From JAKBCQ01 sp021807585 (GTDB lineage: Bacteria > Planctomycetota > Planctomycetia > Isosphaerales > Isosphaeraceae): a stretch of DNA of 6,837 bases. The position numbers and the translations under genes are program-made. The notes under the pieces are model-generated. The model was given only the letters and a program-made list of their open reading frames with translations, made no database searches and had not been told where the DNA came from. The stretch is from assembly GCA_027325115.1 (NCBI GenBank), contig DAHWFG010000123.1, positions 1 to 6,837 on the forward strand, given 5' to 3'. How positions within the stretch are numbered: the first letter of the stretch is position 1; each line of letters starts with the position of its first letter. Shown here one piece after another: positions 1 to 5,950 of this stretch.

Positions 1-10
1 GTCGCCTGAT

Positions 11-1570
11 ATGTGCTCCTTTTTCTCACAAAATAATGAACATGTAGTTTCAGTCTCGGTCTCCGCCGCGTGTCATGCGCCGTCGGTTCCAATCGCGGCG
101 GGAGGCTCGATCGCCGACCGCCTGGGCCGCGCTCGCGAATCGCAAAAGCTTTGGCAAAAGCTCACGATCCGCGAACGAGTTAAGATTCTTCGCGCGATTC
201 GATCGATCATCGTCGAACGCGCCGCCGAACTTGCCAGGTCGCCTCTTGTTCGTTGCCGATCGACGCGGGCCGAAAAGCTCGTCGCCGAGGTCGTCCCGCT
301 TGTTGAAGCATGCGCATATATCGAGCGCTCCGCCGCACGCGTGCTCGCTACTAGATATTTAGGCGCCAACGGTCGACCGGTCTGGCTCACCGGAGTGACA
401 AGCGTCGTCGAGCGAATTCCGCTCGGCGTCGTTTTGATCGTCGCGCCTTCGAATTATCCGCTGATGCTCGCGGGAATTCAGGCGCTCGAGGCGCTTGCGG
501 CGGGGAACGCGGTGATCTGGAAACCTGGCGAGGGGGGCGCCGAATCGGCTCTTCTCTTCGCCGAAATCGCTCGATCCGCCGGGCTCGATCCCGATTTACT
601 GATCGTCACCGATGAAAGTTTGGATTCGGCTCGACAAGCGATCAATGCGGGTGTTGATAAAGTGATTTTTACGGGTTCGGCGCGCTCGGGACGAGCGATT
701 CTCGCGTCGCTCGCGCCCAGGCTCACCCCCGCGACGCTCGAGCTTTCGGGATGCGACGCGTGTTTCGTCCTCGCCGACGCCGATCTCCACGTCGTTTCCA
801 AATCGCTCGCCTTCGGCCTCCGCTTCAACGGCGGCGAAACGTGCATCGCGCCGCGCCGCGTTTTTGTCGATCGATCGCGGGCCGACGAACTCGAATCCAA
901 ACTCAAAACCGCAATCGCAAGCGTTCCTCGGTGTATTTTTACAGGACAGGCAAATGAGCATATAATTGATCTTATGCGAGAAGCGATATCGCGCGGGGCT
1001 CGCATCGTCGCGGGAGCGATTCATCAAGGCGATGATTCCAAGGAGCAATCGATTGAAACGCCGCTCGTCCTCGCCGACGCCGATCCGAACTCGGAATTGA
1101 TGCGTTCCGATCTGTTTCTTCCGTGGCTGGCGATTGTTCGGGTCGATTCGATCCGCGACGCTCTCGACGCCGATTCGGCGTGTCCTTACGCCCTTGGAGC
1201 GTCGATTTTCGGCGATGAACACGAGGCGCGATCGCTCGCACGCGAGATCCGCGCGGGATCGATCGTGATTAACGACTTGATCACGCCGACCGCCGATCCC
1301 AGGCTCCCGTTCGGAGGATTCGGCGCGAGCGGATATGGAACGACGCGAGGACCCGAGGGTTTGCTCGAATTGACCGCGCCCCGCGTCGTCTCGACATCGC
1401 GAGCGCGGTTCAAGCCCCATTTGGATCCGTTGAGCGCGGCCGATGAATCTCTGATTACGTGTTATCTGAACATCAAACACGGAAGAAGGAGCGGTCTCTT
1501 GCGCTCGATCGGGGCTTTGATTCGAGCGATCCGCGAGCGACGACGTGAAACAGTGCGGAACAGTTCATGA
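11..1570 (+). CDS. Carotenoid (C30) aldehyde dehydrogenase, CrtNc/AldH type
   Basis: NAD(P)-dependent aldehyde dehydrogenase of 519 residues. Visible family landmarks are APSNYPL with the oxyanion-hole Asn148, the cofactor-loop motif GSARSG (222-227), the general-base Glu244 in LELSG, the catalytic Cys278 in GGETCIAP, and the C-terminal FGGFGASGYG block (434-443). The Glu-Cys spacing of 34 is the usual one for the family, so the active site looks intact. The role is inferred from context: lying 14 nt upstream of a CrtP-like oxidase, it would oxidise the terminal aldehyde of a C30 carotenoid to the carboxylic acid that is later glycosylated. After the normal ALDH end (about residue 460) there is a 59-residue basic tail. 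The start ATG has no visible Shine-Dalgarno sequence, but a TGA at 7-9 suggests coupling to an upstream gene. There is no other ATG in this frame before the middle of the protein. The family is certain; the carotenoid substrate is probable. Confidence 0.85.
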   Translation: MCSFFSQNNEHVVSVSVSAACHAPSVPIAAGGSIADRLGRARESQKLWQKLTIRERVKILRAIRSIIVERAAELARSPLVRCRSTRAEKLVAEVVPLVEACAYIERSAARVLATRYLGANGRPVWLTGVTSVVERIPLGVVLIVAPSNYPLMLAGIQALEALAAGNAVIWKPGEGGAESALLFAEIARSAGLDPDLLIVTDESLDSARQAINAGVDKVIFTGSARSGRAILASLAPRLTPATLELSGCDACFVLADADLHVVSKSLAFGLRFNGGETCIAPRRVFVDRSRADELESKLKTAIASVPRCIFTGQANEHIIDLMREAISRGARIVAGAIHQGDDSKEQSIETPLVLADADPNSELMRSDLFLPWLAIVRVDSIRDALDADSACPYALGASIFGDEHEARSLAREIRAGSIVINDLITPTADPRLPFGGFGASGYGTTRGPEGLLELTAPRVVSTSRARFKPHLDPLSAADESLITCYLNIKHGRRSGLLRSIGALIRAIRERRRETVRNSS

Positions 1571-1584
1571 AACGATGAATTGAT

Positions 1585-3165
1585 ATGAAGAGCATGGATA
1601 TGTCGGTGAGAGCGGGAAAAATCGGGATCGTTGGAGGAGGGCTCGGCGGGTTGGCTTCGGCGGTCGTATTGGCCGCCCGCGGCTACGACGTGATCCTTTG
1701 GGATAAGAACGCGTGGCTGGGCGGAAAGGCCGCGGCGCTTGAAGCGGGAGGATATCGGTTCGACATGGGTCCGACGATCCTTCTGATGCCTTCGGTGCTG
1801 AAACGGATCTTTTCCGAGGCGGGGATCGAATTAAGCGATCGGCTTGATTTAATTCCGCTCGACCCGCAATGGCGGTCGTTTTTTTCGGACGGCTCGACGC
1901 TCGATTTGCACGCCGATATCGCGGCGATGCGGCGCGAACTTGCGGCGTTCGCTCCCGAATCGTCGGCGGCCGACGGGTACGCGTCGTTTCTCGAACTCTC
2001 GGATCGGTTGCGAAACATTTCTGATAAATTTTTCTTCTGGCGACCAATTGGTTCGGTTATGGATATGTTTGATCCAAAAACGACCTTTCATGCGTCGATG
2101 TTGGCCGACGTGATGCGGATGAGGCCCTGGTCGACGGTCGCGGCGACGGTTCGATCGTTCGTTTCCGAGCCTCGCACGGCTCAGATGCTCGATCACTTCA
2201 CGCAATATGTGGGATCGGCGCCCGATCTCTCTCCGGCGATCCTCTGTTCGATCGCGCAGATGCAAACGGGCGAAGGCGTTTGGTATCCCAAAGGAGGAAC
2301 CCGCGCCGTCCCGCTCGCGTTGATCGAGCTCGCTCAGGAGCTGGGGGTCGAAATTCAATCGGGTACGTCGATCCGACAAATCTTGATCGACGAATCGACC
2401 CGGCGGGCCGTGGGGGTGGAAACCGTCGACGGCGAACGGATCGAACTCGCAGCGGTCGTCTCCAACGTCGACTCGGTCCGCACGCATCGCGAACTTCTTC
2501 CGGAGAAAATTGCGCGACCGTTCCTCCGTCGTCGCGGCTACGAGCCCGCGTGCTCGGGCGTCGTCTTATACCTGGGATTAAGCAGACGTTACGAGCACTT
2601 GTTACATCATAATTTCGTATTTTCGGCCGATCCGCACGCCGAGTTTGAGGCGATTTACAAACAAGGCGAGCCCGCGGCCGATCCCACCTGCTACCTGTGC
2701 GCTCCCGCCGCGACCGACCCCGAAGTCGCTCCCGAAGGAGGCGAGGCGCTCTACGTTCTGGTGCATACCCCGTATTTGCGGCCGAGGCACGATTGGAATG
2801 AAATGTTTCCAAGATATCGTGATATTATTATTGATAAACTCAAACGTCACGGAGGCATGGCCGATCTTGAGGAACGGATTCGCGTTGAGCGATATTTAAC
2901 GCCCGAGGATATTCATCGACGTTACGGCGTACTCGACGGAGCGATCTACGGATTGGCGAGCCACGGACGTTGGGCGGGGGCTTTCAAGCCGATTAATCGC
3001 AGCCCCGACGTTTGCGGGCTGTATTTAGCGGGGGGCTCGGCGCATCCTGGACCGGGAATGCCCCCGTCGCTGATGTCGGGCTGGATCGCGGCCGACGCGC
3101 TCGACCGCGACGCGATCGTCGCTCCGGCGCGCGATCGCGCGGGTCGTCGTGTTCATATCGTCTGA
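1585..3165 (+). CDS. crtP: CrtP/CrtNb-like C30 carotenoid oxidase (phytoene desaturase superfamily)
   Basis: FAD-dependent amine-oxidase/phytoene-desaturase superfamily protein of 526 residues. The N-terminal dinucleotide fold is GGGLGG (17-22), ending in Asp40 where Glu is common, followed by GGKA and FDMGPTILLMP (59-69). The C-terminal FAD-contact block is LYLAGGSAHPGPGMPPS (479-495). As I recall the Staphylococcus aureus proteins, internal blocks match CrtP (oxidase) better than CrtN (desaturase): PQWRSFF (94-100), QYVGS (207-211), HHNF (341-344), TPEDI (439-443) and GAIYG (452-456). CrtP-type enzymes oxidise the terminal methyl of diaponeurosporene or diapolycopene to an aldehyde, which fits the adjacent aldehyde dehydrogenase. 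Start choice is uncertain: ATG 1585 gives the longest frame, while ATG 1600 has GAAGAG (1587-1592) 7 nt upstream and gives a more usual N-terminus. CrtN or a bifunctional enzyme remains possible. Confidence 0.82.
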   Translation: MKSMDMSVRAGKIGIVGGGLGGLASAVVLAARGYDVILWDKNAWLGGKAAALEAGGYRFDMGPTILLMPSVLKRIFSEAGIELSDRLDLIPLDPQWRSFFSDGSTLDLHADIAAMRRELAAFAPESSAADGYASFLELSDRLRNISDKFFFWRPIGSVMDMFDPKTTFHASMLADVMRMRPWSTVAATVRSFVSEPRTAQMLDHFTQYVGSAPDLSPAILCSIAQMQTGEGVWYPKGGTRAVPLALIELAQELGVEIQSGTSIRQILIDESTRRAVGVETVDGERIELAAVVSNVDSVRTHRELLPEKIARPFLRRRGYEPACSGVVLYLGLSRRYEHLLHHNFVFSADPHAEFEAIYKQGEPAADPTCYLCAPAATDPEVAPEGGEALYVLVHTPYLRPRHDWNEMFPRYRDIIIDKLKRHGGMADLEERIRVERYLTPEDIHRRYGVLDGAIYGLASHGRWAGAFKPINRSPDVCGLYLAGGSAHPGPGMPPSLMSGWIAADALDRDAIVAPARDRAGRRVHIV

Positions 3166-3168
3166 TTC

Positions 3169-3174
3169 GAGGAG
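3169..3174 (+). promoter_or_regulatory. Ribosome binding site of the acyltransferase gene
   Basis: GAGGAG lies just after the oxidase stop codon and 7 nt before ATG 3182. It decides the start: ATG 3176 is only 1 nt away and the in-frame GTG 3149 lies upstream of it, inside the oxidase gene. Confidence 0.7.
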
Positions 3175-3181
3175 CATGAAC

Positions 3182-4012
3182 ATGAATCGGCTCATCGAAA
3201 TCGAACCGGGTTCGGTCAATCGTCGCGCCGAGGATCTTCCGCATAAGCGATCGGCGCGATTATACCATTATTTCTTCATTTATGTCAGCCGTTATGTATC
3301 CAAACGATTGCACGCGGTTCGGATTGCACGCGAGGGTTCGCTTCCCTTAACCCCTCCCGGCCCGCTCCTGATCGTGATGAATCATCCGTCGTGGTGGGAT
3401 CCATTGATCGGTTTTGTGATCGCCGATCTCATCCCCGATCGCGAGCATTACGCGCCGATCGATTCGCATGCTCTTGTGAAATATCGATTCTTTGAACGCC
3501 TCGGTTTTTTCGGAATCGAGCCGCGATCGGTCCGCGGAACGCGGGCGTTTCTGAGGATTTGCGAGTCGATCTTCGCCGAGGGACGCCCCGAATCGGCGAT
3601 CTGGATCACCGCTCAGGGGGCTTTTGTCGATCCAAGGGCTCGCCCCGTGACGATTCGACCAGGCGTTTCTCGACTCGCAACCCGACTTGTTCGGGGAACG
3701 ATCCTTCCGCTCGCAATCGAATTAACGTTTTGGGAGGAACGATCGCCCGAGGCGCTCACGCGATTCGGTAAACCGATCGCGATCGTTCCCGGGACCTCCT
3801 CCGACGATTATCAGCGTTTAATTGAAGCCGAACTCGAAGCCGCGCTCGATTCGCTCGCCCAAGATTCAATCTCTCGAGATCCCGCGCGGTTCGAGATTCT
3901 CCTCAAAGGACGTTCCGGGGTGGGCGGAATCTACGATATCTGGCGCCGCTTGAAATCATGGATCACGCTCAAGCGGTTTCGACCCGAACACGGACGAGAA
4001 ATCGGCGAATAA
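3182..4012 (+). CDS. PlsC-type (lysophospholipid family) acyltransferase, probable carotenoid sugar acyltransferase
   Basis: A 276-residue 1-acyl-glycerol-3-phosphate acyltransferase (PlsC/LPLAT) family protein. The catalytic HX4D motif is NHPSWWD, with His68 and Asp73, preceded by the hydrophobic strand PLLIVM. The second block, normally PEG, is degenerate here: WITAQGAFVDP (141-151). The position between a CrtP-like oxidase and a CrtQ-like glycosyltransferase suggests that it esterifies the glycosylated carotenoid with a fatty acid, the job done by the unrelated small membrane protein CrtO in Staphylococcus. That role is inferred; phospholipid acylation is the alternative. The start was set at ATG 3182 because GAGGAG (3169-3174) lies 7 nt upstream; a GTG at 3149 and an ATG at 3176 are in frame but badly placed. 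The gap from the preceding stop is 16 nt. The basic C-terminus may contact membrane. Confidence 0.8.
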   Translation: MNRLIEIEPGSVNRRAEDLPHKRSARLYHYFFIYVSRYVSKRLHAVRIAREGSLPLTPPGPLLIVMNHPSWWDPLIGFVIADLIPDREHYAPIDSHALVKYRFFERLGFFGIEPRSVRGTRAFLRICESIFAEGRPESAIWITAQGAFVDPRARPVTIRPGVSRLATRLVRGTILPLAIELTFWEERSPEALTRFGKPIAIVPGTSSDDYQRLIEAELEAALDSLAQDSISRDPARFEILLKGRSGVGGIYDIWRRLKSWITLKRFRPEHGREIGE

Positions 4013-4025
4013 TCAATCAAATAAC

Positions 4026-5261
4026 ATGATAGTACTTGATGTATTCTCGTTCATATCGTTTTTGTTCGCGCTCACGCCGACGCTCTTGTTTTTGGCGAAT
4101 CTTCGGCTGTATCGATCGCCGGGAAGGGAATCGAGAACTTCGAACCCGGGAGACGAAATCGGATCGAATCATAACATGGCCGAAACGATACCGTTAAATG
4201 ATCGTCCCTCGGTGTCGATATTGATACCCGCGCGGAACGAGGAGGCCTCGATCGCGGGTGCGATCGAGACCGCGTGCTTAAGCCGAGGGATCGACTTCGA
4301 GGTCGTCGTGCTCGACGATCATTCAACCGATGCGACCGCGGCGATTGTCGCTCGGTATCACGACCGCGACCCGCGCGTTCGGATCGCGAAGGGCCCCGAG
4401 CTTCCTCCCGGTTGGTGCGGCAAACAGCACGCGTGTTCGATCCTGGCGCAGTTCGCCGAACGCCCCCTGCTCCTTTTTCTCGACGCCGACGTTCGCTTGG
4501 CGCCCGACGGGATTGCGCGAGCCGCGGCTTTTTTGCGGGAATCACGCGCCGATCTCGTCAGCGGAGTTCCGCGCCAGATCACAATCGGCTTGTTTGAGAA
4601 AATGCTCATTCCCTTGATTCATTTTGTGTTGTTGGGATTCTTGCCGATCGCACGGATGAGGAGGAGTCGAAGCCCCGCTTACGCCGCGGGATGCGGGCAA
4701 TTGTTTTTGACGACGCGATCGGCGTATCTCCAATCGGGGGGGCATGCGATGATTCGTTCGTCGCTTCACGACGGTATCACGTTACCGCGTGCATACCGAC
4801 GCGCCGGGCTCTTGACCGACCTCTTCGATGCGACCGAGATCGCATCGTGCCGAATGTACGCGAGCGTCGCGGAGGTTTGGCGCGGGCTTGCCAAGAACGC
4901 GATCGAGGGGCTTGGCTCGCCGCGCCGAATTGTACCTGTATCGATCCTTTTAATCGGCGGGCAGGTTGTTCCGTTTGTTTTGGCTGCGTTTTGGCCCTTT
5001 CTTGACGCGACCTCGCGGATTGCGGTGCTCGCCGGCGTTTTGTTCGCTTGGACTCCGCGAGTGATTGCAGCGATTCGGTTCCGTCAGTCGATCCTAGGCG
5101 TATTGTTTCACGCTCCGTCGGTGGCGATTCTCGTTGCGATCCAATGGTATGCGCTCGTTCGTTGGTTGCGCAAAACGCCTTCAAATTGGCGCGGCAGGCC
5201 GTATGTTCCAGGGATTTCGACCGAGCCGACAGGTGATTCGATCCAATCGCTTTCTGTTTGA
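4026..5261 (+). CDS. crtQ: Membrane glycosyltransferase family 2, CrtQ-like
   Basis: GT2-family glycosyltransferase of 411 residues. It has an N-terminal membrane segment (about 3-27), a variable linker (30-60) and then the catalytic GT-A domain: SILIPARNEE (64-73), DDHSTD (97-102), GWCGKQHAC (129-137) and the metal-binding DXD motif LDADV (152-156). An acidic residue in LHDGITLPRAYRRAG (Asp249) may be the catalytic base. Two or three hydrophobic segments follow (about 304-324, 331-351 and 355-380), then NWRGRPY (387-393). The WCGK-HAC and W-(K/R)-GR-Y blocks resemble Staphylococcus CrtQ, which glucosylates diaponeurosporenoic acid, and also the hopanoid-associated protein HpnB. The carotenoid context favours CrtQ. 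It begins 13 nt after the acyltransferase stop with no clear Shine-Dalgarno sequence, so translation probably depends on coupling or a leader-independent mode. It is the last gene of the operon. Confidence 0.8.
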   Translation: MIVLDVFSFISFLFALTPTLLFLANLRLYRSPGRESRTSNPGDEIGSNHNMAETIPLNDRPSVSILIPARNEEASIAGAIETACLSRGIDFEVVVLDDHSTDATAAIVARYHDRDPRVRIAKGPELPPGWCGKQHACSILAQFAERPLLLFLDADVRLAPDGIARAAAFLRESRADLVSGVPRQITIGLFEKMLIPLIHFVLLGFLPIARMRRSRSPAYAAGCGQLFLTTRSAYLQSGGHAMIRSSLHDGITLPRAYRRAGLLTDLFDATEIASCRMYASVAEVWRGLAKNAIEGLGSPRRIVPVSILLIGGQVVPFVLAAFWPFLDATSRIAVLAGVLFAWTPRVIAAIRFRQSILGVLFHAPSVAILVAIQWYALVRWLRKTPSNWRGRPYVPGISTEPTGDSIQSLSV

Positions 5262-5331
5262 ATATATCATTTATACGAATGAGATAAGACGGCGTCGCAT
5301 CGAATCGATTGAGATTGGATCGTATTGCAGA

Positions 5332-5348
5332 CGTTCATTTTATGAACG
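5332..5348. repeat. Perfect inverted repeat CGTTCAT-TTT-ATGAACG
   Basis: Two 7-base arms (5332-5338 and 5342-5348) are exact reverse complements around a 3-base TTT spacer, 70 nt after the glycosyltransferase stop. It could fold as a tight RNA hairpin, but no T-run follows, so an intrinsic terminator is not supported. A 17-bp dyad upstream of the TTG-started gene could equally be an operator for that two-gene unit. Either role is inference. Confidence 0.5.
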
Positions 5349-5408
5349 ATCTTACTCGATCGAGCCGATTCGATTATGATGAGGCGAGGGAAATGTGCGA
5401 TCGTGATC

Positions 5409-5443
5409 CGATCCAGCCTCTTTTTCTGGATCGCGGGCGATCC
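5409..5443. repeat. Two overlapping, mutually exclusive hairpins
   Basis: CGATCCAG (5409-5416) pairs perfectly with CTGGATCG (5426-5433) across a 9-base pyrimidine loop, CCTCTTTTT. The right arm can instead pair forward: GGATCG (5428-5433) with CGATCC (5438-5443) across CGGG. The same segment therefore has two possible partners, about 75-110 nt upstream of the TTG start. This is the geometry of an attenuator or a folded 5' leader, but the local excess of GATC in this genome could also produce it by chance. No T-run follows either stem. Confidence 0.4.
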
Positions 5444-5504
5444 GAACAGTTCGAATCCGGCGTCCTTCGAGGCGATTGATCCTCAAACATAAGGCTTGAA
5501 TTTC

Positions 5505-5510
5505 AGGAGA
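5505..5510 (+). promoter_or_regulatory. Ribosome binding site deciding a TTG start
   Basis: AGGAGA is placed 7 nt before TTG 5518. The nearest ATG in the same frame (5539) is 28 nt away, too far to use this site, so the non-ATG start is preferred. Confidence 0.65.
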
Positions 5511-5517
5511 TCGGCCT

Positions 5518-5946
5518 TTGCCCAGGATTGTGCGTCCGATGAAAGTGGAACCCGATAATCTTCCCAGAGTCGGTTGCGAGTCCAATTGCCTCGGAGTCCG
5601 TGTTCCTCCAAACAAGAGTGCCGATATCGATCTGGACTCCGCCGGAAATGTGATTCTCAATGGGAAAGGAATGTCGGTTTCCGACGATTGGAGAAAACTG
5701 TCAGGTCATTTGATTCCTGAAGATCTCGATGATGGACATAATAATGCAAGAGGGAAAGGAATGAGAGTCTTCGTTCACGGCTCGGGGCGTTTTGAAGACG
5801 GTACTGTGACTTCGAAATTGATGCTTCATCTGAAGGTCGGATCGCAATCGAACGGTGTGGTCTCTCCCGTCGAAGCCGTGGATTTGGCGCTATTTCAAGC
5901 GAGTTTATCCGAGACGCGATCGGATTGGCTAATCGACGAGGGTTGA
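5518..5946 (+). CDS. Hypothetical protein with faint Tse2-like (ADP-ribosyltransferase toxin) pattern
   Basis: A small, soluble, 142-residue protein without signal peptide or membrane segment. Translation starts at TTG with a good AGGAGA site 7 nt upstream. I do not recognise it with certainty. It has LGVRVPP (25-31), an Asp-Ile-Asp stretch and GNVILNGKGMSV (43-54), and it ends in SLSETRSDWLIDEG (129-142). This layout (a DI..G...GGxSV block followed by a proline-containing segment and a terminal helix with TR-x-x-W) resembles my recollection of Tse2, the Pseudomonas type VI effector with an ADP-ribosyltransferase-like fold. It also resembles uncharacterised bacterial proteins with a GGMSV motif. 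The first G of that motif is Lys50 here. Toxin activity is speculation. The next gene starts 4 nt after its stop, and the composition is lower in GC than the carotenoid genes. Confidence 0.65.
   Translation: MPRIVRPMKVEPDNLPRVGCESNCLGVRVPPNKSADIDLDSAGNVILNGKGMSVSDDWRKLSGHLIPEDLDDGHNNARGKGMRVFVHGSGRFEDGTVTSKLMLHLKVGSQSNGVVSPVEAVDLALFQASLSETRSDWLIDEG
5938..5942 (+). promoter_or_regulatory. Ribosome binding site of the TPR gene, inside the preceding coding region
   Basis: GAGGG overlaps the last codons of the 142-residue protein gene and lies 8 nt before ATG 5951. This indicates translational coupling of the two genes. Confidence 0.55.
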
Positions 5947-5950
5947 AATC

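Larger units (their letters stand above)
5262..5517. other. Intergenic region between carotenoid operon and toxin-like/TPR pair
   Basis: These 256 nt separate two same-strand gene units. They contain the CGTTCAT dyad, the overlapping hairpins and the ribosome binding site of the following gene. I see no tRNA, no canonical terminator with a T-run, and no convincing promoter. Short open frames here have neither codon character nor a recognisable product. A promoter for the downstream pair is expected here on spacing grounds alone. Confidence 0.6.

Noticed and set aside
596..1480. Long open frame on the minus strand (294 codons) opposite the aldehyde dehydrogenase
   Set aside because: The translation is Arg/Ser-rich with no recognisable domain, while the plus-strand frame has complete ALDH motifs. 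Palindromic TCGA/GATC-rich codons keep the antisense frame open by chance.
1849..2487. Long minus-strand frame opposite the CrtP-like gene
   Set aside because: It is an Arg-rich shadow; the plus strand carries conserved oxidase motifs across the same stretch.
5134..5379. Short plus-strand frame overlapping the end of the glycosyltransferase gene and the gap
   Set aside because: It lies mostly out of frame within a real gene and shows no ribosome site or recognisable product.
5375..5380. TATGAT as a possible -10 promoter element
   Set aside because: No acceptable -35 hexamer at 16-18 nt upstream and no extended -10 TG, so a promoter call is not supported.
5332..5433. Intrinsic terminator for the carotenoid operon
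   Set aside because: Both stems lack a T-run on the 3' side; the T-stretch at 5421-5425 is in the loop of the second hairpin.
5352..5660. Minus-strand frame of 102 codons across the gap and the start of the toxin-like gene
   Set aside because: No ribosome site or domain; the opposite strand has a well-placed AGGAGA and a more protein-like sequence.
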